Below, piece after piece: positions 1-7,743 of a DNA stretch of 16,570 nt; the stretch's first letter is position 1, and each line of letters starts with the position of its first letter. A model generated the notes under the pieces. That model was not told the origin of the DNA, did not search any database, and was given only the letters and a program-made list of their open reading frames with translations. The translations under genes were made by a program, and so were the position numbers. Source of the stretch: CAYUDP01 sp964443725 (GTDB lineage Bacteria > Patescibacteriota > Minisyncoccia > Phycocordibacterales > JAKFXT01); contig CAYUDP010000012.1 in NCBI GenBank assembly GCA_964443725.1, positions 1-16,570 of the forward strand, written 5' to 3'.

Positions 1-875
1 ACAACTCCATCTATAAGATAATCTTCTTTTTCTTTTCTCTTTTGCCACTCTTTCCAATACTCAACTACTCCTTCAATATTTTTGACATGCTTGAAATGTT
101 TGTTAACTTTAAATCCCAACTTTTTCAATAAATTCAACTCATCTTCTTGCGTGTCTGGAGACACACCATCATATAGAGACAAATCATATATAAAAGTGTC
201 GAGTTTCCTTTCGGCACATATTTTCGGATCAAGTTGCCTTATAGAACCCGCGGCAATATTGCGAGGGTTTGCAAATTCTTCTTCACCCCTTTTCTTTCTA
301 CCCTTATTCAATTCACCAAAAACACTTTTCCTCATCAAAACCTCTCCTTCAACAATAAGATTCCTACTTTCTTTAAGCTTAAGTGGGACTGATTCTATAG
401 TTCTCACATTATGCGTTACATCTTCTCCGACGACACCATCCCCTCTCGTTGAAGCAATTTTCAAAAATCCATCTTCATATTCATAGACCACCTTTAATCC
501 ATCTATCTTCAATTCACAGACATAAGTCGGGTCGTCAGAAATCCCACTCGAACGCAAAAATCTCTTAACTCTTGCGTCAAACTCAATCATATCTTCCTCA
601 CTAAAAGCATCGTTAAAAGACCATTGGGTCACCTTGTGCTTAACTTTGTCTAATACATCTAATGGTTTTCCCGCCACCCTCTGCGTCGGGGAATCTGGGC
701 TCCTGAGACTTGGATATTTTTCCTCCAAATCAACGAGCTCTTTTTTTAGAGAATCAAGAGCAGATTCCGGAATAGATAGATTATCTAAAACATGGTACTC
801 ATAACGGTACTTTTCTATTGAATCTCTAAGTTTTTGTACACGCAAAACTGCCTCTTTGGGGACACCTGTTTCCAT
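1..875 (-). CDS. ligA: NAD+-dependent DNA ligase, N-terminal part (runs off the left edge)
   Basis: Reading the minus strand from ATG at 875-873 gives about 291 residues without a stop. LigA seals nicks in duplex DNA using NAD+. Visible marks are the Ia-domain start (Tyr27-His28), DSPTQRV near residue 61, the adenylation motif ELKIDG with nucleophile Lys123, the run STRGDGVVGED, ANPRNIAAGS and DYLIDGV at the edge. Full-length LigA is usually near 670 residues, so the OB-fold, zinc, HhH and BRCT parts lie outside the window. Compared with E. coli LigA, the NMN-binding residues Asp32 and Tyr35 appear as Glu37 and Leu40, while Tyr22, His23 and Asp36 are kept. An in-frame stop just upstream supports this ATG. 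It lies 36 bp after the PilX-like gene on the same strand, without a visible Shine-Dalgarno sequence. Confidence 0.96.
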   Translation of the reverse strand, partial: METGVPKEAVLRVQKLRDSIEKYRYEYHVLDNLSIPESALDSLKKELVDLEEKYPSLRSPDSPTQRVAGKPLDVLDKVKHKVTQWSFNDAFSEEDMIEFDARVKRFLRSSGISDDPTYVCELKIDGLKVVYEYEDGFLKIASTRGDGVVGEDVTHNVRTIESVPLKLKESRNLIVEGEVLMRKSVFGELNKGRKKRGEEEFANPRNIAAGSIRQLDPKICAERKLDTFIYDLSLYDGVSPDTQEDELNLLKKLGFKVNKHFKHVKNIEGVVEYWKEWQKRKEKEDYLIDGV

Positions 876-883
876 AAGAGTAT

Positions 884-889
884 ATTATC
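884..889 (-). promoter_or_regulatory. -10-like box in front of ligA
   Basis: The minus strand reads GATAAT with 8 nt between it and the ligA ATG, a spacing that would start transcription at or next to the start codon. No good -35 is visible 16-18 bp further upstream, so ligA may simply be read through from the pilus genes. Confidence 0.3.
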
Positions 890-911
890 GAAATAAGCCA
901 AAATTGGCGAG

Positions 912-1556
912 CTATTCCAAAGTCATCTGAAGGGCCCTCTCTACTGTTCTTGGATTAGACAAATCGCAAGATGAATATCCATGGGAGAAAATCTCAGTCT
1001 TTAGTACCTTACTTGTATCAACTGTATCATATGTCTTGTGAACAGAGACTTTAGCACAACTATTATCCGGCAAAATAAAACTGAAATAGGTGTCCTGTCC
1101 AGCAGTTCCACCAGTTAAACTACCTGTCTGATCTCCACCCTGTCTAAATATTGACCTGTTGTCCGTACTATCATTCCCTAAAAGCAAGTTGTTATTTACA
1201 CCAACTATATTCTGATTTGCGCAATTTATCTGTGGGCGAGGATATAATGCATCATTGATTATAATCCCCTGGCTATTTGAGTGCTCAAAGAAAGAGTCAT
1301 TTGAATAAGTACTAAAAGCACTTTTACTTTGATCTTCAGTACTAACTGGATATTTCCTATCCCAATAAAGTGCACACTCAAGTCCAGAGTCAGCCGCAGC
1401 AAACGCCCTCTGAGAAGCCTTACCAGTTGAAGAGAGGATAAGTTCTATATAAGCAATCTTGAATATAGCCATTCCAATCACAAGGAAAAGTCCCGAGACA
1501 AGTGTCGCCATTAAAAGTACGAACCCCCTATTTTCTTTTAAACTTCCCACCCTCAT
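912..1556 (-). CDS. PilX-like minor pilus protein
   Basis: This 214-residue protein begins with a short basic segment and one hydrophobic helix (about residues 12-34), followed by AAADSGLECALYWD near residues 53-66, a signature I associate with PilX-N-type proteins in CPR pilus clusters. The prepilin-like site RG/FVLLM has Met at mature position 5, where true type IV pilins have Glu. This resembles PilX/GspK-type tip proteins, which can lack that Glu. The rest is Ser/Asn-rich and probably extracellular. It is the last gene of the minor pilin run, 3 bp after the PilV-like gene, and likely takes part in pilus initiation or the tip complex. Family assignment rests on the N-terminal pattern and position only. 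Confidence 0.75.
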   Translation of the reverse strand: MRVGSLKENRGFVLLMATLVSGLFLVIGMAIFKIAYIELILSSTGKASQRAFAAADSGLECALYWDRKYPVSTEDQSKSAFSTYSNDSFFEHSNSQGIIINDALYPRPQINCANQNIVGVNNNLLLGNDSTDNRSIFRQGGDQTGSLTGGTAGQDTYFSFILPDNSCAKVSVHKTYDTVDTSKVLKTEIFSHGYSSCDLSNPRTVERALQMTLE

Positions 1557-1559
1557 ATC

Positions 1560-2150
1560 TTAATAATTTGAATCCATTAAATATTCAGTAGAAGTGATGG
1601 ATCTGGGCAAACTCTGAGTATTCCAAACCACCGTCACAGTCACTTTGTATTCGGCAACCGTACCACCGTTAAAAGTGGCATCTACCTTATCAACTGTAAA
1701 ATATCTTTTAAAATTCGTTTGTTTACCAGACCAGCCCAAATCACAATATGTGTACCCATTGTCTGAAAGACACATTCCAACAACACCACTTAAAGATATA
1801 TTTTGGACTATTGGGCTCCTTCGTCCCAAAACATCAAGTTCGCATACATTACCACCAACACTATTACACTTATCGAGGTTTCCGGCATTTGAATCCGTAA
1901 GCCAACCATCTGCCGTGTCTCCAAGAAGAACCCCCGTATCATGCATATTCCTAACATACTCAAAAACTTCATTTGAAAGATAGAAAGCTGTTATCTGATC
2001 TTTAGCAACTTGAGCTTGAAAAACACTGCTTGCTACAATAGTCAGCGGACTTACTACAGCAATAAGCAGTATAGTTATCGCAACTAACGACTCAACCATT
2101 GTAAACCCACTCAATGAAGAACTATTTTTTTGAAAAAAGGAAAATTTCAT
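1560..2150 (-). CDS. PilV-like minor pseudopilin
   Basis: The 196-residue protein has a type III signal peptide: SG/FTMVE with cleavage after Gly15 and Glu at mature position 5, then a hydrophobic helix to about residue 40. The following AFYLSNEVFEYVRNMHD (about residues 61-77) is typical of PilV/GspI-type proteins in these clusters. PilD should cleave it at the membrane for use in the pilus tip or initiation complex. It lies 2 bp after the PilW-like gene and 3 bp before the PilX-like gene, so all are co-transcribed. Four Cys near residues 95-136 could form disulfides outside the cell. The exact subfamily (PilV or GspI) is not certain. Confidence 0.82.
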   Translation of the reverse strand: MKFSFFQKNSSSLSGFTMVESLVAITILLIAVVSPLTIVASSVFQAQVAKDQITAFYLSNEVFEYVRNMHDTGVLLGDTADGWLTDSNAGNLDKCNSVGGNVCELDVLGRRSPIVQNISLSGVVGMCLSDNGYTYCDLGWSGKQTNFKRYFTVDKVDATFNGGTVAEYKVTVTVVWNTQSLPRSITSTEYLMDSNY

Positions 2151-2152
2151 AT

Positions 2153-2758
2153 TTATGACTTTGGCAATCTCTGAGAGGCGCTAGTTTGTAGAGCAAAATC
2201 AACTCTTTCGGGTTTCCCCGTCGCACTTGAAGTAAAGGCGTGCCCAGATATATATATCCTTACAAACGGCTGTCTCTTGTCTGAAGATCCTGTTCCGACT
2301 ACATAAAAATTGAGAGAATCTATGGTAATATCCTCTGATGTTATAGGGATAAAATTCGGAACAAAAGCGAATGTACACCCTGGACTTGGACACTTTCCTA
2401 TCACTTTTGAAGAACCAATACTGACCATATTATATGATTGTCTTGTTGGAGAACTACTCGGGTCGTCAAACGACAATGTTGTTCCGCCACCTATACAATC
2501 CTGTGTCCCGGAATCTGAAAAACTATTAGAACAATAATAATTACTCCCAAGACGTATATCTCTCATAATCTGCTCTAGAGCCGCGTTAATATTATTTATT
2601 ACAGCCTGATTGGCTCTAGCTTTTTTATTGAGACCAATAATAGAGAGAAGTGAACTCGTTGCTATAAACATCACAAAGGTAAAAAGGGTGACGGCAACCA
2701 TCATTTCAACAAGAGTGAACCCTAGTATACTTTTCTTTCCTTTTATAATTATGGGCAT
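2153..2758 (-). CDS. PilW/GspJ-like minor pseudopilin
   Basis: This 201-residue protein carries a prepilin cleavage site G/FTLVE (Gly13/Phe14, Glu at mature position 5), then a hydrophobic helix and INAALEQIMRDIRLGSNYY, a segment characteristic of PilW/GspJ-type minor pilins. The Cys- and Ser-rich C-terminal domain should be exposed outside the membrane. Its start overlaps the end of the FimT-like gene by 10 bases, so translational coupling is likely. The role is inferred from family and position: part of the tip or priming complex of the pilus, processed by the PilD encoded in the same cluster. Confidence 0.82.
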   Translation of the reverse strand: MPIIIKGKKSILGFTLVEMMVAVTLFTFVMFIATSSLLSIIGLNKKARANQAVINNINAALEQIMRDIRLGSNYYCSNSFSDSGTQDCIGGGTTLSFDDPSSSPTRQSYNMVSIGSSKVIGKCPSPGCTFAFVPNFIPITSEDITIDSLNFYVVGTGSSDKRQPFVRIYISGHAFTSSATGKPERVDFALQTSASQRLPKS

Positions 2759-3372
2759 GCTTTTACCGATATTTGTCCTGTCTCCTCAACAGATACTAAT
2801 CTGCAGCCGGACGGGTCTTTCTTTGAACGCAACTCGACACCTGCTCCAACTACTTGAGCCGTCCCCGGGAACACAGTGGCCCGACCAGATGGACTTGGTC
2901 TTTTGAAAACAATATCCGCAGTCTGTGATCCCCCACAAACATGCGAAACACCTAAATCAAAAGATGTGTAACAAATCTTATCTATATAAACATCACTCGG
3001 CAAACTATCTATAAACATTTCTTCGCCAGAATCATAAAAACTAGTTGGTGGGATTGGTGCTGAAGGGTCATAACTATCATTCAAATCATTAAAAATAATA
3101 AACTGATTCGGTTTTGAGATATCAAAATGAAGTCCGTAGGCATGATAAAAACTATTATCAATAGATTTCCTAGCACTTATACCATATGTCTGAACTTCAC
3201 GCATTCTCAAAGCAACCTCATAAGCCGCATTTGTTAGAAATATTGAAGAATTAAATTGCGTACTTTTAAAAATAACCACAGCAGATATGACAGAGAAAAT
3301 ACCAATAGTCACCATAAGCTCCATCAAGGTGAACCCCCTTTCTAATATTTTTTTGTTTATCTTTTTAAACAC
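2749..3372 (-). CDS. FimT/GspH-like minor pseudopilin
   Basis: The 207-residue protein has the prepilin site RG/FTLMELM (Gly13/Phe14, Glu18 at mature position 5), a hydrophobic helix to about residue 36, then ALRMREVQTYGISAR, usual after the helix of GspH/FimT proteins. The C-terminus EETGQISVKAC also matches the strand that ends GspH domains. The start is GTG at 3372, embedded in the last codons of pilD (8-base overlap), so it is probably translated by coupling. FimT-like proteins have been linked to DNA binding in some naturally competent bacteria; nothing here proves that activity. Confidence 0.83.
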   Translation of the reverse strand: MFKKINKKILERGFTLMELMVTIGIFSVISAVVIFKSTQFNSSIFLTNAAYEVALRMREVQTYGISARKSIDNSFYHAYGLHFDISKPNQFIIFNDLNDSYDPSAPIPPTSFYDSGEEMFIDSLPSDVYIDKICYTSFDLGVSHVCGGSQTADIVFKRPSPSGRATVFPGTAQVVGAGVELRSKKDPSGCRLVSVEETGQISVKACP

Positions 3373-4216
3373 TTAGAAACGACAGAAAGATATTTATAGA
3401 GAAAATATCAAGATTAAAAGCAAAAGCCAAAATGGTACCCATGGCCAAAAATGGTGCAAACGGGACCTCAGTCTTCATTGTAATATTCGAAAGCCTTCCT
3501 CTCAAGAAAGAATGGTGGAGAATCTTTTTGTACATCAAGGCAAACACACTAAATGCCGCCCCTATCCAGAAAGCCAATACGAGTGCAGACAATCCCTCTG
3601 CAAGACCAAGCATGGCACCAATACCTATTGTGAGCTTAGAATCTCCGAAGCCTATCCACCTACCCTTCGACATTAGCCAGAGCAAAAAAAGTGGCAAAGG
3701 AACTACGAGTATAGCCGAGAGATCAAGAAAATTTACCAGAGTATGTGTACTTTTATAGAAAGATATGCCAGAAAAAACCAATGAACTAACCCAGAAAAAT
3801 CTAAGTGGTATCTCAGGGATGACTTTGTGCCTAAGGTCATAAAGTGCGATTACAACAAGAGAAGAGAACGCGACCATAGCTAAAATGGTTTTGAAAATTG
3901 TTGTAAGGCTAAAACCAAAGAACACCATCTTGTAAGCAACAAGTGAAAAGATGATACCTGTCACAAATTCAACAAGCGGATACCGTAGAGAAATCTTGCT
4001 ACCACAATATCTACATCGCCCCTGAAGAAAAAAGAAACTAAAAAACGGTACAAGATCAAATACTCCCAGGGAGTGCCCACAAGAAAAACATTTTGAACGC
4101 CCCCTTGAGATCGATAATCCCGAACCATATCTCAGAGATACAACGTTCAAGAAACTCCCGACAAAAAGTCCGACAACAAAAGAAAGAGATAGGATTAATA
4201 AATTCTCAGAAGACAT
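3365..4216 (-). CDS. pilD: Prepilin peptidase / N-methyltransferase
   Basis: PilD is the membrane aspartyl protease that removes prepilin leader peptides, here those of the adjacent pilins. The 283-residue protein shows GSFLNV at residues 20-25, a cytosolic zinc-binding loop with Cys43-x2-Cys46 and Cys68-x2-Cys71, and the two catalytic aspartates: Asp127 in YDLRHKVIP and Asp192 in GFGDSK. Many hydrophobic helices follow. The N-terminal DUF2/A24 arrangement is intact, so it should both cleave and N-methylate. Its ATG shares one base with the stop of the upstream pilin gene (TAATG), indicating coupled translation. Length and motifs are normal for the family. Confidence 0.97.
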   Translation of the reverse strand: MSSENLLILSLSFVVGLFVGSFLNVVSLRYGSGLSISRGRSKCFSCGHSLGVFDLVPFFSFFFLQGRCRYCGSKISLRYPLVEFVTGIIFSLVAYKMVFFGFSLTTIFKTILAMVAFSSLVVIALYDLRHKVIPEIPLRFFWVSSLVFSGISFYKSTHTLVNFLDLSAILVVPLPLFLLWLMSKGRWIGFGDSKLTIGIGAMLGLAEGLSALVLAFWIGAAFSVFALMYKKILHHSFLRGRLSNITMKTEVPFAPFLAMGTILAFAFNLDIFSINIFLSFLSV

Positions 4217-4707
4217 TATCTACAAGCACTCGCAGTTAAATCTGCCACAGTACCGTCTGCCCCAACAAGAGATGTATACAGAGCACCCGAGGAATCTGTG
4301 TTTCTTGCATTACCGCTATTGTCCAAACACCAGTATCCACCCTTCTTTAAGGCGGAGGAAATAACGTAACTCTCTTGCTTTACAATACAAAGAACTTCAG
4401 TAGAATATTGCCCGATAGAAATTATTGCACTTTTTATAGTTGGATCAGCAAGTATAGCCCTCGGAGTACCTGAAACGAAAGTGACACAATCACTATCTGC
4501 AACTTCATCACTAGGAGTCGAAGCATAGGTATTATTCATAGATGGATACACTATTTCAGCTTGGGCCCTTATGCCGTTCAAGTCTTGTTTAATTGCAGCA
4601 TCCGAAGCACTAAGTCTTGCCGAATTCATATCGCTCATTATCACTGAGGCCAATATTCCAATAATGGCTATTACTACTAGAAGTTCTATAAGAGTAAAAC
4701 CTTTCAT
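4216..4707 (-). CDS. Type IV pilin, second copy
   Basis: This 163-residue protein has a minimal leader MKG, the cleavage site G/FTLIE and the highly conserved helix LLVVIAIIGILASV. After the helix come SDAAIKQDLNGIRAQAEIVY and a globular domain with four cysteines (74, 107, 127, 162) and the motif WCLDNSG. It is a clear paralogue of the neighbouring 166-residue pilin, which has WCVDSTG and also four cysteines. It has its own promoter-like sequence upstream and leads the pilD/minor-pilin run, so it may be expressed at a lower or separately controlled level. It could be a minor structural pilin or a condition-specific major pilin. Confidence 0.93.
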   Translation of the reverse strand: MKGFTLIELLVVIAIIGILASVIMSDMNSARLSASDAAIKQDLNGIRAQAEIVYPSMNNTYASTPSDEVADSDCVTFVSGTPRAILADPTIKSAIISIGQYSTEVLCIVKQESYVISSALKKGGYWCLDNSGNARNTDSSGALYTSLVGADGTVADLTASACR

Positions 4708-4716
4708 ACTTAACGT

Positions 4717-4745
4717 ATTCTACACTATAAACCTATTTATCCAAA
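4717..4745 (-). promoter_or_regulatory. Promoter candidate for the second pilin and pilD run
   Basis: The minus strand has TTGGAT, a 16-bp spacer, then TAGAAT (4722-4717). The -10 ends 9 nt before the ATG at 4707, so the transcript would have almost no leader. The -35 overlaps the outer base of the hairpin at 4741-4783. Confidence 0.45.
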
Positions 4746-4783
4746 ACAACAAAACCCCAACATATGGGGCTTTGTTGTTTTGG
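4741..4783 (-). terminator. Long hairpin between the two pilin genes
   Basis: Inverted repeat with 18-bp arms (4741-4758 and 4766-4783), 17 pairs matched plus one G-T, and a 7-nt loop. It follows the pilA stop by 16 nt. The 3' arm is T-rich (TTTTGTTGTTTTGG), but no clean T run follows it. It may act as a terminator that limits readthrough into the second pilin, or as a 3'-end stabiliser of an abundant pilA mRNA. Confidence 0.65.
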
Positions 4784-4799
4784 ATAACAGAAATTAAAA

Positions 4800-5300
4800 T
4801 TATGGACACTTCGCAGAAATTGCATCCGCGTCAACACTTGACCATGCAACTTGTTTAGAAGCTCCCGTACTGTCAACACACCAGGCTTGTGTATTGTCAG
4901 TCTTTAATTTAACTGCGGCCATCCATGCACCAGCAGCAGCTCCAGATGTTGTATCTGTAGCACAAGCAGCCTGAGTAGAAGGTGTTCCACCTGAAGCACT
5001 AGCGGCAGCTGTTATTTGTTGCAAAACTGTCGTTGTGGCAACAATAGAATTACCTGCCGAGTTGGTACAAGCTAGTGATGTACCTCCGGTGGCACTATAA
5101 CCAACACCATAGCTACCTATAGTATCGTATATTATTTCTGCCTGGGCTCTTATATTCGCTAGGTTAGCTTTTATAGCAGAGTCAGCTCCCTTGCCACGAG
5201 CTGTGTTTAACGAAGCCAAAACAACGGATGACAAGATACCGATGATGGCAATAACGACGAGAAGTTCAATAAGGGTGAAACCCTTGTTCTTCATATTCAT
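4800..5300 (-). CDS. pilA: Type IV pilin, probable major subunit
   Basis: The 166-residue protein has a short basic leader, the site KG/FTLIE (Gly7/Phe8, Glu12), the helix LLVVIAIIGILSSVV and then an Ala/Thr/Ser-rich globular domain with cysteines at 78, 113, 141 and 165, including the motif WCVDSTG. It is the structural building block of the pilus fibre, inserted in the inner membrane and processed by PilD. Independent expression is suggested by a 162-bp gap before it, a promoter-like sequence, a structured leader and a following hairpin; these argue for the major pilin. Two in-frame ATGs (5300 and 5294) are possible; the first gives a normal leader. An A-rich stretch, not an SD, precedes it. 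Confidence 0.93.
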   Translation of the reverse strand: MNMKNKGFTLIELLVVIAIIGILSSVVLASLNTARGKGADSAIKANLANIRAQAEIIYDTIGSYGVGYSATGGTSLACTNSAGNSIVATTTVLQQITAAASASGGTPSTQAACATDTTSGAAAGAWMAAVKLKTDNTQAWCVDSTGASKQVAWSSVDADAISAKCP

Positions 5301-5318
5301 AATTTTTTACCAATAATT

Positions 5319-5330
5319 GCGGTTTCCCGC
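5319..5330 (-). other. GAAA-tetraloop hairpin in the pilA leader
   Basis: On the minus strand GCGG-GAAA-CCGC forms a 4-bp stem closed by a GNRA tetraloop, ending 18 nt before the pilA ATG. Together with the GC-rich hairpin at 5338-5358 it makes a structured 5' leader that could protect the mRNA or tune initiation. Confidence 0.45.
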
Positions 5331-5337
5331 TTAAGTC

Positions 5338-5358
5338 CCCCGCGCCCTTTGCGCGGGG
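5338..5358 (-). other. GC-rich hairpin in the pilA leader
   Basis: CCCCGCGC (5338-5345) pairs perfectly with GCGCGGGG (5351-5358) around a 5-nt loop. It lies inside the predicted pilA 5' leader and stands out in AT-rich surroundings. No T run follows it on the minus strand, so I favour an mRNA-stability or attenuation element over a simple terminator. Confidence 0.5.
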
Positions 5359-5385
5359 CGAGAGAAAATTCTTATAACGCTATAT

Positions 5386-5414
5386 ATTATAAACCCTATA
5401 TTATTTGTAGCAAA
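5386..5414 (-). promoter_or_regulatory. Promoter candidate for pilA
   Basis: The minus strand reads TTTGCT, 17 bp, then a perfect TATAAT (5391-5386). This would give a leader of roughly 80 nt containing two hairpins, in contrast to the near-leaderless candidates elsewhere in the locus. Confidence 0.55.
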
Positions 5415-5420
5415 GGGGTG

Positions 5421-5444
5421 TGTGGAAAACCGGAGATCTCCACA
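5421..5444 (-). terminator. Weak hairpin after pilC
   Basis: TGTGGA (5421-5426) and TCCACA (5439-5444) can pair 18 nt past the pilC stop; an alternative palindrome GGAGATCTCC lies in the loop. No T run follows on the minus strand, so termination is uncertain. Confidence 0.25.
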
Positions 5445-5462
5445 TAGGAGAATTCTGATTAT

Positions 5463-6674
5463 TTAACCCTGTATATTGTTCGTAACGTCATAAATCGGAA
5501 TAAGCACAGAAGCAAGCAAGGTACCAACACCGAGTCCCAAGAGAACAATCATCACCGGCTCAATAAGCCCCACTAAAGTGTCTACCGCATTTGCAACTTC
5601 TCTATCATAGAACTTGGCCAGAGTATGCAAGATATCTTCCAACTCTCCTGATTCTTCACCGACTTTTGACATCTGTATTACCACCCCTGGGATATAGTAA
5701 CTTTTTGGCAGTGAATCAGAAAAAGAAGCTCCGCCCTTTACCCTTTCGGCTGAATCCTTGAGAATCCTTGAATATATTTCATTGTCTACAACATCAGCAG
5801 TTATTTCTATCGCCCTCACTATGGGGATGCCACTATTTAACATTGTTGAGATGTTATCCATAATACGGGTCAAATAAAGTTTTCTATACAAATCCCCTAC
5901 ATATGGAAGTGTGAGCTTGAACTGTGATATCGAAGCTTGTCCTTGCGGAGTTTTCGATAACCTGTATATGATAAAACCCGCAAAAACGATAAACGCCATT
6001 ATAAAGACTCCATAATTCACAAAGAAATCACTAGTACTCATTACTATCTTGGTATAAAAAGGCAATTCTTTTCCAGAATCCTTAAGGACGCCGGCTATCT
6101 TTGGAATAACCATAGTAAGCATCAAGATCATGACAGCAACGAAGGTGGCAATAACGAAAGCTGGATATATAAGTGCATTTTTGGCCTTACTTGATAATTC
6201 ATAGTTTCTATCGAGGTAGTCCGCAAGATACATGAAAGTGTTGTTCAATTTTCCAGATTCCTCACCGGAGCGAACCATATTTACATAAAAAGAAGAGAAG
6301 ACTGACGGATGCTTCGACATGGCTTTCGATATAGAGCTTCCACCTTGAAGGTCATCACTGACTTCCGCCAATTTTCTAGCCAAGACTCTGTTTGGAGTCT
6401 CGCTTGCAAGCATTCTGAATGTTCTTAAAGCCGAGACTTGGGCTTCAAAGAGAGTGGCAATCTGCCTTGAAAGGATAACCACGTCTTTGTTTGAAACACT
6501 TTCAAACAAAGCGAAATCCTTGTCGAAAAAAGATTTCTTCTCTGATTCATGAATGGAAGAAATCACTAGCCCCCTTCTTTGTAGAGAAGATATAGCGACA
6601 TCAGTATTGATGGCATCAATACTGCCCTCTGATTCACGTCCACTTTGATCTACCGCCTTGTATAAATAAAGCAT
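5463..6674 (-). CDS. pilC: Type IV pilus inner-membrane platform protein
   Basis: PilC/GspF is the multi-pass membrane protein on which the PilB and PilT ATPases act. The 403-residue protein contains two GspF repeats: SRQIATLFEAQVSALRTF with GEESGKL (residues 137-143), and LTRIMDNISTMLNSGIP with GEESGEL (residues 339-345). Hydrophobic segments lie at about 169-192, 221-238 and 367-396. Length and organisation are normal for the family. It starts 3 bp after the pilT stop, so it belongs to the pilB-RR-pilT-pilC run, and it is followed by a 162-bp gap before pilA. Confidence 0.96.
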   Translation of the reverse strand: MLYLYKAVDQSGRESEGSIDAINTDVAISSLQRRGLVISSIHESEKKSFFDKDFALFESVSNKDVVILSRQIATLFEAQVSALRTFRMLASETPNRVLARKLAEVSDDLQGGSSISKAMSKHPSVFSSFYVNMVRSGEESGKLNNTFMYLADYLDRNYELSSKAKNALIYPAFVIATFVAVMILMLTMVIPKIAGVLKDSGKELPFYTKIVMSTSDFFVNYGVFIMAFIVFAGFIIYRLSKTPQGQASISQFKLTLPYVGDLYRKLYLTRIMDNISTMLNSGIPIVRAIEITADVVDNEIYSRILKDSAERVKGGASFSDSLPKSYYIPGVVIQMSKVGEESGELEDILHTLAKFYDREVANAVDTLVGLIEPVMIVLLGLGVGTLLASVLIPIYDVTNNIQG

Positions 6675-6677
6675 ATT

Positions 6678-7739
6678 TTAAAGCATTCTATCCAAAATCT
6701 GCGGATTTAGACTGTGCATATAAGCATTCTCAGCAGTTATTTCCCCCCTTCTCACTAGTTCAGCCAAGGACCTGTTCATATCTATCATCCCCTGATCCAT
6801 ACCAGTTTCTATCACAGTATTTATCTCATGAGTTCTTCTTTCACGTATAAGATTCGCCACGGCATTGTTGTTGATTAGAAGTTCATACGCCGGAATAAGC
6901 CCACCTGAAATGCGCGGAATTAGTCTCTGGGAGAAAATACCAGTCATGGATCCAGAAAGCTGGATTCTGATTTGATCCTGCTGGACTGCGGGGAAACTAT
7001 CTATGATACGATCGATAGTTTGTGCGGCGTTGTTGGTATGAAGGGTTGAGAAAACAAGGTGCCCTGTCTCAGCGGCCGTAACGGCAGTTCCTATAGTCTC
7101 ATGTCCTCTCATCTCACCTATCATCGCCACATCGACATCTTCACGAAACATTGAGTGAAGAGCTGTCGGGAAATCTACCGTGTCGATCCTAACCTCACGT
7201 TGGTCTATAATTGATTTCTTCTGTTCAAAAAGATACTCGACTGGATCTTCGATAGTTATGATATGTTCGGCTCTTTCTGAATTTATCTTATCTACAAGCG
7301 CAGCTAAAGTTGTTGTCTTACCTTGCCCAACGGGGCCCACAACCAAGAAAAATCCCTGTGGTTTATTTATAAAAGTTTCGAGAATAGGAGGAAGATTCAA
7401 CTGTTCAATAGTCTTAATAACGTTTGGTATAAGACGAAGGGCTACACTTATCGCTCCCTGTCTGAAAAAAGCATTCCCTCTAAAGCGGGCCACTGAAGCA
7501 TGTTGATACCCGAAATCTATTTCTTTTTCAACAAGAAACCTCTCCTTATTGGCCTTGGTCACCATTTCAGCAAACAACCCCAAAGTTGCTTCTTTTGTTA
7601 ATATATCTTTTTTTACCAATGGAACTAGAAACCCACCTATACGAACAGTCGGGTGCCTCCCTTCAGACAAATGAAGATCTGAAGCATCTTCATTTGAGAC
7701 TATATTTACCAAATCATCTAATTCTTTTGCGTAATCCAT
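6678..7739 (-). CDS. pilT: Pilus retraction ATPase
   Basis: PilT is a hexameric ATPase that depolymerises the pilus and so powers twitching and DNA uptake. The 353-residue protein has the N-terminal PAS-like domain (SDLHLSEGRHPTVRI), Walker A GPVGQGKT with Lys141, the Asp box IEDPVEY near residue 163, Walker B ending MIGEMR with Glu209, and the His box GHLVFSTLHTNN. The C-terminal VANLIRERRTHEINTVIETG corresponds to the AIRNLIRE region needed for retraction. Walker A is slightly unusual (GPVGQGK in place of GPTGSGK) but remains functional in form. It starts 4 bp after the response-regulator gene and ends 3 bp before pilC. Confidence 0.96.
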   Translation of the reverse strand: MDYAKELDDLVNIVSNEDASDLHLSEGRHPTVRIGGFLVPLVKKDILTKEATLGLFAEMVTKANKERFLVEKEIDFGYQHASVARFRGNAFFRQGAISVALRLIPNVIKTIEQLNLPPILETFINKPQGFFLVVGPVGQGKTTTLAALVDKINSERAEHIITIEDPVEYLFEQKKSIIDQREVRIDTVDFPTALHSMFREDVDVAMIGEMRGHETIGTAVTAAETGHLVFSTLHTNNAAQTIDRIIDSFPAVQQDQIRIQLSGSMTGIFSQRLIPRISGGLIPAYELLINNNAVANLIRERRTHEINTVIETGMDQGMIDMNRSLAELVRRGEITAENAYMHSLNPQILDRML

Positions 7740-7743
7740 ATTT

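Noticed and set aside
82..486. Plus-strand open frame of 134 codons
   Set aside because: It lies antisense inside ligA, whose minus-strand translation carries conserved ligase motifs; the plus product has no recognisable feature.
5319..5358. Riboswitch upstream of pilA
   Set aside because: Only two simple hairpins are visible; no known riboswitch core, such as the GEMM cyclic-di-GMP motif, could be recognised.
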